A DNA stretch of 64,000 nt, taken from positions 124,001 through 188,000 of the IMG/VR virus record IMGVR_UViG_3300035390_000014; one strand, 5' to 3'. The notes under the pieces are model-generated. The model was not told the origin of the DNA. It saw nothing but the letters and a program-made list of their open reading frames with translations, and ran no database searches. This stretch comes from a virus. Every line of letters starts with the position of its first letter. The first letter of the stretch is position 1. A program made the translations under genes and the position numbers. Shown here one piece after another: positions 27,840-36,640 of this stretch.

Positions 27840-28694
27840 ATGTTATGTGATTATGGTTGTGGTAAAGAGGCTACTCACCAATTTAAAAACGGTAAGTGGT
27901 GTTGTTCTAAACTATCAGTACATTGAGCTAAAATAGTTTCTATTAGGTCAATAGAAATAAAGAAAACTGCTAATACTCAAAAACATAAAGATAAAATGAG
28001 TAAAGTAATTAAAAAAATATGGAAAGACCCAAATCATATTTATAATGATAAAGAACATCAGAAAAAGAGAAATAAAATCTTAAGTAAAGCTCATTCTAAA
28101 CCAGAAACAAAAAAACTTAGATCAAAAATAATGAAAGAAAAATGGAAAGATAAAAATTCTGGATTGAATAACTCTAAAAGAAGTGAAGGAGCTTCAGAAT
28201 CAATGATAAAAGTTTGGAGTTCTCTTAGTGAAGAAGAAAGAAATCAGTGGTGTATTAACTGTTCTGTAGGATGGACTGAAGAAAAAAGGATAGAAAAATC
28301 TAAAGTTGCTAAACAAAAATGGTCAGAAGATGATTATAGAATTAAAATGAAAGATGGTAGACATAACTCTCCAAATAAGGAAGAAGAACAACTAGAAGAA
28401 TTATTAAATAATTTATTTCCCAATGAATATAAATTTGTAGGAAATTTTGATTTATTTATAAATGGTAAAAATCCAGATTTTGTAAATATTTTAAGTAAAA
28501 AAGTTATAGAATATTTTGGTTCTTATTGGCATAGTGAATTAATGACAGGTGAAAAAGAATATATTCATGAAAATAAAAGAATAAATCATTTTATAAATAG
28601 TGGATATAATTGTTTAATTATTTGGGATTTTGAATTTAAAAATAAGAAAGAACTTATTAAAAAATTAAAAAAATTTAATCAGGAGATATTATAA
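27840..28694 (+). pseudogene. Homing endonuclease interrupted by in-frame UGA
   Basis: The ATG at 27840 opens a zinc-finger start (LCDYGCGKEA, WCCSK) like the HNH gene at 26. TGA at 27924-27926 stops it after 28 codons, where a Cys codon would need one base change. The same frame stays open to 28694 (re-initiation ATG at 27996, 232 codons). The 3' part has a PDDEXK/Vsr-like end: PDFVNI, KKVIEYFGSYWH and a final CLIIWDFEF, as in EDxHD homing enzymes and in the gene at 51280. Either a recent nonsense mutation, readthrough, or a two-peptide arrangement. Confidence 0.7.
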
Positions 28695-29200
28695 TGCCTT
28701 TTCGGACTTTTTTTGACTGGTGTTTTGATGGAAACATTAAAAATGAAATACCTAGTGGTGAAGGGGTTCCTGAGATTTTAAAATATAATTCACCAATTCA
28801 TTCAGATTTTTTGATGAAATCTTTTGTTACAAATGGTAAGTTGAATCATTACTTAAATAAATATCTTAATAATATTGGAGTTAGATATATTAGTAAAGAA
28901 GATTTATTTTATTTTTATAAACAATGTGTAATTGATTTTAAAATTAAAAGAGGTGATATTCATTATGTTGGGTGGTCAAAAAATGATATCTTATTTACTA
29001 AATTATCAAAGAAAAGACCTTTATTAAAGAAAGATGAAATACAAATATTATGTGAAATAATTGATAAATCAGATGATAAGGATTCTATATATAGGTCACT
29101 TGGTATTGATAAAAAAGAAGTAGAGAAAAAGAAAATAAAAAAGAAAGTCACCAAGATAAGTAGTAAGAATTTTATTGCTCAAAATTTTGGAATAATGTAG
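28694..29200 (+). CDS. Hypothetical protein upstream of polymerase
   Basis: 168 aa, start overlapping the preceding stop (TAATG), GGAG upstream. N-terminal RTFFDWCFDGN and mostly helical; the last 40 residues are Lys-rich. Its position beside the DNA polymerase would suit a clamp-loader small subunit or accessory factor, but I see no motif to prove it. Ends TAG, with the next gene in frame but with its own GGAG. Confidence 0.6.
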   Translation: MPFRTFFDWCFDGNIKNEIPSGEGVPEILKYNSPIHSDFLMKSFVTNGKLNHYLNKYLNNIGVRYISKEDLFYFYKQCVIDFKIKRGDIHYVGWSKNDILFTKLSKKRPLLKKDEIQILCEIIDKSDDKDSIYRSLGIDKKEVEKKKIKKKVTKISSKNFIAQNFGIM

Positions 29201-29209
29201 GAGATTTTT

Positions 29210-29398
29210 ATGAATTGTCATAATTGTAAAGCAAGTATGAAAAAAATGGGACAAACCAATACCTGGATACAAAAACATTTTTACTGGTGCCCAGAATGTG
29301 GAACATTTGCAATAGAAGAACACGACATTAAACTCCAACCAGATACTATATGGTATAAACCAGGTTATTTATTAGAATTTAATAAGGGGAAGAAATGA
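29210..29398 (+). CDS. Small zinc-ribbon protein
   Basis: 62 aa. CHNC at residues 3-6 and CPEC near 27-30 form a zinc ribbon. GGAG precedes the ATG and the stop overlaps the polymerase start (ATGA). Possibly a polymerase-associated small factor. Confidence 0.65.
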   Translation: MNCHNCKASMKKMGQTNTWIQKHFYWCPECGTFAIEEHDIKLQPDTIWYKPGYLLEFNKGKK

Positions 29399-32300
29399 AA
29401 ATAATGCAATCATTTGCAGATTGTTTAGGTTGTAAATTAATTGATGCAGATTCATGCATTATGGATACTAATTCAAGAGCTGATTTAACCCAGGTTGATG
29501 TTGTTTTTGTTGCCGAAAATCCAGGTAAGGATGAAATTAAACAAGAGAAACCAATGGTTGGTAGATCAGGAAAAACATTCAGAAAATTTTTTGACCAATA
29601 TATTAAAAAAGATTATAAATGGCTATTAACCAATGCTGTTATGTGTTTAACATTAGATGAAAAAGGTAATACAGGAACTCCTGATGACGAAACAATTGAA
29701 AGATGTAAAGTAAATTGTTTTAATATAATTAAAACTTGTAAACCAAAATTGATAGTACTTCTTGGGACTAGTCCAATGAAAGCATTTGGTATTGCTGAAA
29801 ATGGAGTAACCAAAAGACGTGGTCAATTTTTTAAATGGGAAGGGTTTGATGTTCTATTAACAATTCATCCAAGTTATGTTAATAGGGATAGAAAAGAAAG
29901 AGAACCTATATTTGAAGAAGATATAAAAACTGCGGCTGAGTTTCTTAGTTCTGATGAAGTGGGAAGTTTTGATCTTACTCCAAAAACAGCATTTACTAAT
30001 GATAGTTTAGCAGTTGGTAATAAAGGAATCTATAGATATCAAATACCAAAAAAGTTTTACACAGAAGACTATAGATTGGTTGATATACAATTCCTGAGTC
30101 GAGCTGAGAAGGTCTTATACATTTTTAGGGATAAGGATAACAATAAAGTATATCACACTGAAAATGATGACTATTACTGTTATCAATCACCTGCTGATGT
30201 TGAGGCAAGAAAGATTGTGTCTTATGATAAATTAGATATTGTTAAATTGCCTTATAAAGATAAAATAAAATTAAATAGTGATATAACATATGAAGGTGAT
30301 TTAAGAATAACTGTTAAACATGCCTTTGATTACTATGCCCAAAACAAAGGTGAAGCAAAAAGAATATCATCTAATATTATGTTTTGTGATATTGAAATTG
30401 ATGTTGGAATTAACAATCAAACATTTCCTCAACCAAGTGAAGCATTGTATCCAGTTGATTTAATCACAAGCATATTTCAAACACCTAAAAAGAAAATTTG
30501 TTATATATTGGATAATGGGTCAGAAGAAATTAAACCAATTGAAGATGTTGAATTTAAAATCTTTAAAAATGAAAAGAATTTAATTTTAGCATGGATTAGA
30601 GATTTTAAATTTTATGATCCTGATTTTATGTCTGGTTGGAATTTTATTGGTTTTGATATGGAATATATGTTCAACAGAATGAAGAGACTTAAAATTCCAA
30701 TTTCAACTATGTCAAAATTTAAAGAGTTTTATTGTGATGGTGAAAGATTTTTATGTAAGTTACCTGGTTGTATTGTATTGGATCAGATGCATCTTTATAA
30801 AATGTTTACCTTTACTAAAATGGAAAATTATAAATTAGACTTTATTGCTTACCATGAATTAAAAAGAAATAAATTGGAGTTGCCTGCAAAGTTTAATAAA
30901 ATGTATTGGGAGCATTTGAATACTCTAATTGAATACAATGTTTTAGATACTGTATTGCTTGAAGAGTTGGAGAATAAAGTAAACCATATTAATCTTTTAA
31001 ATGAGTTGAGGACTATTTGTACTGCAAGTTTTGAAGCAGCTGCTTCACCTCAAAATCAGGTCGATTCAATTGTTGTTAATTTTTTAAGAGAAAAAGGTCT
31101 TTCATCTAAGAATGCTGAAACCCATGCTAAAAAGAAATACCCTGGAGCATTTGTATTAACTCCAGACCCAGGCATTTATGATACAGCAGTTGACTTTGAT
31201 TTTAAATCTCTATATCCATCTCTTATTAGAACTTATAACATTGGACTAAACAACTTTATAATGAGAACAAAAGAACCCATATTAGGTTATGATCTTGCAT
31301 ATAATAGAGATTTACTTCCGGATAAAATTTCAATGATAATGGATCCAATGTTTTCAAATAAAGAAGTTGTAATGAATAAAGAAGATATCTTTAAACAAAT
31401 TGAAGATGAAGAATTGATTCATACAGTTAATGGTTGTTTCTATACTAACCATGAAAAAGAACTTTCTTGGTATAGTTTAATTCTGGAGAATCTTCTTAAT
31501 TCCAGAACCAATTATAAAAACTTAATGTTTAAAGCTAAAGATGAAGGCAACAAAGAATTAAAGGAATTGTATTTTACTAAGCAGTTAGTATATAAGGTTG
31601 TCGCAAATACACTTTATGGTGTCATTGCTAATAAATCATTTAGATTCTTTAATTTAGCTTGTGCAGCAGCTATCACATTAAGTGGGCAAGAGGCATTGAA
31701 AGCTTCTGTTATTGAAGGTAATAATTATATGTCTCATTTAAAAACTGGTGATGCATTAGTTAGAGAACCAATAGCAAGTAAAGTTGAAATGTATCATGAT
31801 CCTGAATCACCAACTGGAGCATTTCCAACAAGAGAATTTGATTATATAATAACAGGAGATACCGATTCAATTTTTTGTTGTTTTGAAGCATTTAAAGGTG
31901 ATAAATCAGATGAAGTAATACATGGACATTGTGGAAAAATTCAAGATTATTTGAATGGTGAAATAATGAAAGAAATAGTTGAAGCTCATAATGTTAGATT
32001 TGAAGAATGTAAATTAGTTTTAAAAAATGAGTTGATTATTTCAAGAGGATTATTTCTTGCTAAAAAGAGATATGCTATTCATGTAACTAATAATGAAGGC
32101 GTTAAATGTGATGAAGTTAATTACATGGGAATTGAAGTTAAAAGGTCCGACTTTCCAAGTCATTCAAAAGTGTTTCTAAAAGAGTTACTTGATATTGTTT
32201 TAAAACAAGAGAATATAACAGTACCAAAACTTTTTAAATTTGTTCATAGTAAAGAAAAAGAGTTTAGAAAATTAATTTTACAAGGAAGTAAAACAGTAGG

Positions 32301-32670
32301 CCGTCCAGTTTCTTTTGGTAAAGAGCTAAAGAAATATAAAACTATACCTCAAGGGGTAAGAGCTATGTTAGCTTTTAATGATATCTCATATACAGCACAT
32401 TACCCTGGTTCGAGGGGATATATGTTTAGGGTTAGAGGGATTGATTATACTAAGGCGCCACAGGAAGTAATTGATAATTACGAAAAGAATTTTATTGTTA
32501 AAGGTAGAAAGTTAGAGGTTATAGCTATACCTGATGAAGAAGATTTTTTGCCAGATTATTATATTCCTGATGTTACAGGTAATCTTGATTTTGCTTATAC
32601 AGCAAGATATAAATTAATGTTGGATCCATTAATTAAAGTCCAACAGGCACAAAGGATATTAACTATATGA
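29395..32670 (+). CDS. Family B DNA polymerase with N-terminal uracil-DNA-glycosylase-like domain
   Basis: 1091 aa. Residues 1-185 resemble family 4/5 uracil-DNA glycosylases: ADCLGC and RCKVNC Cys pairs (possible Fe-S ligands), AENPGKDE...PMVGRSG as motif I, and TIHPSYV as motif II. Next come exonuclease motifs FCDIEID (about 330), GWNFIGFDMEY (about 415) and EYNVLD (about 513), and polymerase motifs DFDFKSLYPS (about 601), KVVANTLYG (about 733) and GDTDS (about 822). Both activities look intact. It should be the replicative polymerase with proofreading; the fused domain could detect or remove uracil in template or product. Fusion in one frame without a break. Confidence 0.92.
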   Translation: MKIMQSFADCLGCKLIDADSCIMDTNSRADLTQVDVVFVAENPGKDEIKQEKPMVGRSGKTFRKFFDQYIKKDYKWLLTNAVMCLTLDEKGNTGTPDDETIERCKVNCFNIIKTCKPKLIVLLGTSPMKAFGIAENGVTKRRGQFFKWEGFDVLLTIHPSYVNRDRKEREPIFEEDIKTAAEFLSSDEVGSFDLTPKTAFTNDSLAVGNKGIYRYQIPKKFYTEDYRLVDIQFLSRAEKVLYIFRDKDNNKVYHTENDDYYCYQSPADVEARKIVSYDKLDIVKLPYKDKIKLNSDITYEGDLRITVKHAFDYYAQNKGEAKRISSNIMFCDIEIDVGINNQTFPQPSEALYPVDLITSIFQTPKKKICYILDNGSEEIKPIEDVEFKIFKNEKNLILAWIRDFKFYDPDFMSGWNFIGFDMEYMFNRMKRLKIPISTMSKFKEFYCDGERFLCKLPGCIVLDQMHLYKMFTFTKMENYKLDFIAYHELKRNKLELPAKFNKMYWEHLNTLIEYNVLDTVLLEELENKVNHINLLNELRTICTASFEAAASPQNQVDSIVVNFLREKGLSSKNAETHAKKKYPGAFVLTPDPGIYDTAVDFDFKSLYPSLIRTYNIGLNNFIMRTKEPILGYDLAYNRDLLPDKISMIMDPMFSNKEVVMNKEDIFKQIEDEELIHTVNGCFYTNHEKELSWYSLILENLLNSRTNYKNLMFKAKDEGNKELKELYFTKQLVYKVVANTLYGVIANKSFRFFNLACAAAITLSGQEALKASVIEGNNYMSHLKTGDALVREPIASKVEMYHDPESPTGAFPTREFDYIITGDTDSIFCCFEAFKGDKSDEVIHGHCGKIQDYLNGEIMKEIVEAHNVRFEECKLVLKNELIISRGLFLAKKRYAIHVTNNEGVKCDEVNYMGIEVKRSDFPSHSKVFLKELLDIVLKQENITVPKLFKFVHSKEKEFRKLILQGSKTVGRPVSFGKELKKYKTIPQGVRAMLAFNDISYTAHYPGSRGYMFRVRGIDYTKAPQEVIDNYEKNFIVKGRKLEVIAIPDEEDFLPDYYIPDVTGNLDFAYTARYKLMLDPLIKVQQAQRILTI

Positions 32671-33281
32671 AAGAAATAAGAGATTATGATTGGTATAGTA
32701 ACGAATGGCCATTTTTATTTCAAGTTGAAGATTTAAAAAGAGATTTAAAAACTAATGGAGTTTTGGGTCATTGTAAAAATAAAAATTGTAAACATTCTGT
32801 GGAAAATGATGGATGGTATTTGTTAAATAATGCTGATCTTTATTATAGAAATTGGGGATTAATAAGAAATTGGGATACTTATAATTTTTATTGTAGTCAA
32901 GAATGTAAAGAAGAATGTCCTATATATGGTAAAACAGCTTCCGCATTAATTAAACAATATGGATTAATTATAACTGATAATGATGAAGATGCTGATGAAT
33001 GGGGAAGTGAACCTTATACTTCATCAGAAAAACAAGAGTGGAGAATAAATGTTTTTGAAAGAGAAAATGGGAAGTGTCAATTTTGTGGAGGAAAAGCAAT
33101 ACATGTTCACCATGAAAAACCTGTTAAAACTCACCCAATATTTGCATTAGATCCTGATAATGGTATATGTGCTTGTATTAAATGTCATTATAAATATGGA
33201 CATAAAACAGGAACCCCATGCTCTACTGGAAATTTAGCTCAAACAATTTGTAAAAAAATTGTGAAGGAGGTATCATTATGA
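32667..33281 (+). CDS. HNH endonuclease
   Basis: 204 aa, ATGA overlap with the polymerase. The C-terminal HNH domain reads CQFCGGKAIHVHHEKPV, then DNGICACIKCHYKYGH; the tandem His in VHH is the catalytic start. The N-terminal half has Cys pairs (CKNKNC, CSQECKEEC) forming a zinc module. Tight coupling behind the polymerase could mean a free-standing homing enzyme in the replication block or a repair nuclease. Confidence 0.8.
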   Translation: MKEIRDYDWYSNEWPFLFQVEDLKRDLKTNGVLGHCKNKNCKHSVENDGWYLLNNADLYYRNWGLIRNWDTYNFYCSQECKEECPIYGKTASALIKQYGLIITDNDEDADEWGSEPYTSSEKQEWRINVFERENGKCQFCGGKAIHVHHEKPVKTHPIFALDPDNGICACIKCHYKYGHKTGTPCSTGNLAQTICKKIVKEVSL

Positions 33282-33442
33282 AAAGAGATTATTCAAATTT
33301 TATTGATGAAACTTATATACATAATGAAGACTTAGTACCATGTATAAAAGAGGAAATTAAAAAAACTATTAAGGAAGATCCTATAGATGATGCAGTTGAA
33401 AATATTATGGAATTAATATTTGAAACTAGATATGAATGGTAG
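33278..33442 (+). CDS. Small acidic protein
   Basis: 54 aa, GAAGGAGG before the ATG that overlaps the previous stop. Acidic and helical. Unknown function. Confidence 0.55.
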   Translation: MKRDYSNFIDETYIHNEDLVPCIKEEIKKTIKEDPIDDAVENIMELIFETRYEW

Positions 33443-33461
33443 GAAATAATTTAACATAATA

Positions 33462-33477
33462 AGAACATATTATAAAT
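33462..33477 (+). promoter_or_regulatory. Late-type promoter motif, copy 13
   Basis: Exact AGAACATATTATAAAT, 12 nt before the queE ATG; the leader contains AAAGGAG. Confidence 0.6.
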
Positions 33478-33489
33478 TAAAGGAGAGCT

Positions 33490-34146
33490 ATGGAAACCGT
33501 TAAGCTAATCGAATGTATTAACACATGGCAGGGAGAAGGTGTAGATACCGGACAAAGAATGTTGTTGTGTAGATTTAAGTATTGTAATAGAAAATGTTCT
33601 TGGTGTGATACTCTTGTTAAAATGAGAGCAGTCCAGGAAGCTGAATTTAAATTGGCCAAACTTCAAGAAATTATAGATGAAGAACGCACTGGTTTAATGA
33701 TAACAGGTGGTGAACCAACATTTTCAAGTCAGTTGCAACAAACAATTTCCATGTTAAATACTTTAGATTATCCTGTTGCTAATGTAGAAACAAATGGTTT
33801 AGGGTTGTTGGAATTGATTAAGGAAGTTAGTCATGATAAAAATGTTCATTATAGTTTTTCACCAAAATTATTCAATGATCAAGATATTGAAGATGCACTT
33901 GACTTAGCAGAAATACTTAGTTCTAACCCTAATGTATTTCTAAAAATTGTATTTGGATATGAAAAATTAACTATAGAATTTATTGAAGATGTTATTAAAT
34001 TCTTTCCTGCAAATAGGATTTATTTAATGCCTCTTGGTAAAGATAGAGATCAAATGTTTGGTAATGCTCCAGACGTATTTGATGCAGCAGAAAAGTATAA
34101 AACTAACATTAGTAGTCGTATGCATCTTGTATATGATTTTGTGTAG
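33490..34146 (+). CDS. queE: 7-carboxy-7-deazaguanine synthase (QueE-like radical SAM)
   Basis: 218 aa. TWQGEG (residues 12-17) and the radical SAM cluster CNRKCSWC (Cys32, 36, 39) followed by DT are the QueE start; TGGEP near 73 binds SAM. The enzyme converts 6-carboxy-tetrahydropterin to 7-carboxy-7-deazaguanine, the precursor of preQ0 and of 7-deazaguanine DNA bases. A DpdA-like gene lies 2.5 kb downstream. It ends in TAG, followed in frame by a gene with no visible ribosome site (34153). Confidence 0.88.
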   Translation: METVKLIECINTWQGEGVDTGQRMLLCRFKYCNRKCSWCDTLVKMRAVQEAEFKLAKLQEIIDEERTGLMITGGEPTFSSQLQQTISMLNTLDYPVANVETNGLGLLELIKEVSHDKNVHYSFSPKLFNDQDIEDALDLAEILSSNPNVFLKIVFGYEKLTIEFIEDVIKFFPANRIYLMPLGKDRDQMFGNAPDVFDAAEKYKTNISSRMHLVYDFV

Positions 34147-34152
34147 TTTGTT

Positions 34153-34398
34153 ATGAAAAATAAAAAATTAATCGACTGGTTAAGTGAATACCCAGATGAT
34201 TATGATATTAATTTTTCTCAATATACCTCAATAATTGACGAAGATACTGATGAAGAATATTTCATAGTTTTAGATGATCCAATTGTTGGTATATTGAAAA
34301 ATGATGATACTAAAGAAATTCGTTTATTCACAAGATCAAGTAAAGAGAGAGTTGTAAAACAAATAGAATCTGGTGAAAACTGGAAAAAATTAATTTAA
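34153..34398 (+). CDS. Hypothetical protein, in frame after the queE amber stop
   Basis: 81 aa, acidic, probably alpha/beta (residues 8-60 resemble small 'DFxI' immunity-like folds). No purine-rich ribosome site precedes the ATG. The frame is the same as queE, with TAG and two codons between. It may be made by coupling or by readthrough of the TAG. Confidence 0.55.
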   Translation: MKNKKLIDWLSEYPDDYDINFSQYTSIIDEDTDEEYFIVLDDPIVGILKNDDTKEIRLFTRSSKERVVKQIESGENWKKLI

Positions 34399-34410
34399 GG
34401 GGAACTAAAA

Positions 34411-34737
34411 ATGGGTATGATTCCAATCGCAGTAGGTGACAATGTAATTTGTAAGGCAATCGCTGAAAGTATGAAAACAGATGGTGGTCTTTATATTCCA
34501 TCAACTGCACAGAAACAGCTACCACAGAAAAATGCAGTAGTTGTATCAGTTGGTGAAAAATGTGAATCTATTTTTAAAACAGGAGACACAGTAGTTGTAC
34601 ATCAGCAAGCTGGACAAGCAATGGTATATGGTAAAGATGTTTATATGGTTTTTAAAGAACCAGAAATTTATGGTATTGTAGATAGAGCTGAGATGACCGA
34701 AGCAGAGGCTATTGACGAAACTATGAAACGTAGATAA
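34411..34737 (+). CDS. GroES-like co-chaperonin
   Basis: 108 aa, close to the 97-111 aa of GroES/gp31. GDNVICKAI near residue 9, a mobile-loop-sized stretch (TDGGLYIPSTAQKQLP), then KNAVVVSVGEKC, FKTGDTVVVHQQAGQ and YGKDVYMVF follow the GroES strand order. T4 gp31 works with host GroEL to fold the capsid protein; the same role is likely here. AGGGGAAC precedes the ATG, and a terminator-like hairpin follows. Confidence 0.82.
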   Translation: MGMIPIAVGDNVICKAIAESMKTDGGLYIPSTAQKQLPQKNAVVVSVGEKCESIFKTGDTVVVHQQAGQAMVYGKDVYMVFKEPEIYGIVDRAEMTEAEAIDETMKRR

Positions 34738-34746
34738 ATAAAAATG

Positions 34747-34783
34747 GGGAAGTGTTATAGATATTTAATAACACTTCCCTTTT
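34747..34783 (+). terminator. Terminator after GroES-like gene
   Basis: GGGAAGTGTTAT pairs perfectly with ATAACACTTCCC around AGATATTTA, followed by TTTT. Confidence 0.85.
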
Positions 34784-34795
34784 AAGGAGAATAAA

Positions 34796-35143
34796 ATGGG
34801 TGAAAAACCATATATAGAAACTAAGCGAATTATGATTGATAGAAAATATAATCCTAAGTATGGTGACGATAAAATTTGTAAATGTGGTCATCCATATTAT
34901 AGACATTTTGATAGTTATGAAAATATGAACCCTTGTGGTTGTAAATATTGTGATTGTTTTACATTTGAATTAAAAATAAATGTTGTTAATTATTTAGTTC
35001 ATATTACTGATACTGGTAGACGAACGATTGAATGTGAAACGAAAGAACAAGTTTACGATGCCCTTGGTGAAACATCATTAGGAGCATTATATGAAGTAAC
35101 TAGTCCTACTGGTAAAGATATAGAAGAATTTATTCCATTTTAA
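34796..35143 (+). CDS. Hypothetical zinc-binding protein
   Basis: 115 aa. CKCGHPYYRHF and NPCGCKYCDCFTF (residues 28-60) form a Cys/His cluster that could hold one or two zinc ions. The C-terminal half is beta-rich. AAGGAG precedes the start. Unknown. Confidence 0.6.
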   Translation: MGEKPYIETKRIMIDRKYNPKYGDDKICKCGHPYYRHFDSYENMNPCGCKYCDCFTFELKINVVNYLVHITDTGRRTIECETKEQVYDALGETSLGALYEVTSPTGKDIEEFIPF

Positions 35144-35153
35144 GGAGAAAAAA

Positions 35154-35819
35154 ATGATTTTAGTGAAACCAAGTTTTGAGATTAGAACTGATCTCGATGG
35201 TATGAAAATGCTTAGAAACATTGAAGAAGCTGGTAGAGTATGTTATAAATCAGAAGATAAAATTACTGATGAATCTGCTGAAAAATTTGTGAGAGGAATT
35301 ATAAAAAGTGGTCATCATTCAGTGATTGAACATGAATCATTGAGCGTTAAATTTATTTGCGACCGTGGTGTTACTCATGAAATGGTAAGACATAGACTTG
35401 CTGCTTATTCTCAAGAAAGTACTAGATATTGTAACTATGGTAAAGATAAATTTAAAAATCAAGTTACTTATATTATTCCGGTTTGGTCAAATATTCCAGA
35501 AGGAGTGTACAACGATACATATATTTGTAAAACAGGCGGTGAACAAATATGGTTTAATGCTATGCTTAATTTAGAACAAGATTATTTAAATCTTTTAAAT
35601 GTAGGTTGGGTTCCTCAACAGGCTAGATCTATTCTTCCAAACTCATTAAAAACTGAAATTGTAATGACATGTAACGTTAGAGAGTGGAGACATGTATTCA
35701 ATTTAAGAACTTCAATGGCCGCTCACCCTCAAATTGTTGAAGTTATGAAACCACTACAACAAAAACTTCAAGAGATGGTCCCAGTAATTTTTGATCAGGA
35801 AAAGAAAGTTAATAAATAG
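35154..35819 (+). CDS. thyX: FAD-dependent thymidylate synthase (ThyX)
   Basis: 221 aa. VRHRLAAYSQESTRYCNY near 78-95 is the ThyX motif (RHRxxxxxxxSxR). HHSVIEHE before it and NVREWRHVFNLR near 180 complete the FAD and dUMP sites. It makes dTMP from dUMP, using dUMP that the phage dUTPase provides. AAGGAG precedes the ATG. Confidence 0.95.
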   Translation: MILVKPSFEIRTDLDGMKMLRNIEEAGRVCYKSEDKITDESAEKFVRGIIKSGHHSVIEHESLSVKFICDRGVTHEMVRHRLAAYSQESTRYCNYGKDKFKNQVTYIIPVWSNIPEGVYNDTYICKTGGEQIWFNAMLNLEQDYLNLLNVGWVPQQARSILPNSLKTEIVMTCNVREWRHVFNLRTSMAAHPQIVEVMKPLQQKLQEMVPVIFDQEKKVNK

Positions 35820-35828
35820 AGGTAACTA

Positions 35829-36572
35829 ATGGAAATTATATCCAAAGACATTAAAATAAATAAAGATCTTTTTGATCAAACTTATCCTTTACTAGATAAG
35901 TTTAAAACTTTAGCTCCAGGCACATTTAAACATTCCCAAAATGTAGTTAATATGTGTGAAACTGTAGCTGTTGAATTAGGACTTAATGTCGATGTTTTAA
36001 AAGCAGCAGCTTTATATCACGATATAGGTAAGATGAATAATCCTACATATTTCGCTGAAAATCAAGGTGATGATAATATTCATGATACATTAGACCCACA
36101 TGTTTCATATCAAATTATTTCGAGACATGTAGGTGATAGTGTTTTATATCTTATTCAAATAACTGATTTACCTTTTGAAGTTATAGATATTGTTTCCCAA
36201 CATCATGGAAATACTGTTTTGCAAGCTTTCCATAATAAATCTAAAACTGAACCGGAAGATAAATTTAGATATAAATGTTCTAAACCAGAATCAGCAGAGG
36301 CATTAATTCTAATGTTATGTGATTCAGTTGAAGCAACAACAAGAGCTATGTATAATGCTGGAAATGGTAATGAAGATTTTATCAATAAAGCAATAGACGG
36401 TACTATATCTAGATTGATGGATGATCAACAATTAGACAATATGAAAATTGGCACGTTAAATACTACTAAAAAAATTCTTGTTAAAGAACTTGAAAGTATT
36501 TATCATAAACGAGTATCATATGAAGATGAAACACCAACAATAGCTGAAGCACGGATAGAAGAAAATAAATAG
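35829..36572 (+). CDS. HD-domain phosphohydrolase
   Basis: 247 aa. HSQNVVNMC (about 35), YHDIGKMNN (about 62), a HDTLDPHVSY block and QHHGNT (about 122) give the full H...HD...H...H...D set of the HD superfamily, closest by eye to PgpH/YqfF-type domains that hydrolyse cyclic di-AMP. CDSVEATTRAM near 165 fits the final Asp. It might degrade a cyclic nucleotide signal (an anti-defence use is possible) or another phosphoester. Ends TAGATGTAG. Confidence 0.75.
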   Translation: MEIISKDIKINKDLFDQTYPLLDKFKTLAPGTFKHSQNVVNMCETVAVELGLNVDVLKAAALYHDIGKMNNPTYFAENQGDDNIHDTLDPHVSYQIISRHVGDSVLYLIQITDLPFEVIDIVSQHHGNTVLQAFHNKSKTEPEDKFRYKCSKPESAEALILMLCDSVEATTRAMYNAGNGNEDFINKAIDGTISRLMDDQQLDNMKIGTLNTTKKILVKELESIYHKRVSYEDETPTIAEARIEENK

Positions 36573-36596
36573 ATGTAGAAATTATTATGAAATTCA

Positions 36597-36612
36597 GTAA
36601 CATATTATAAAT
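36597..36612 (+). promoter_or_regulatory. Late-type promoter motif, copy 14
   Basis: GTAACATATTATAAAT, 28 nt before the DpdA-like gene. Confidence 0.5.
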
Positions 36613-36640
36613 ATAATATAAGCGAAAGAGTGAGGAAATT

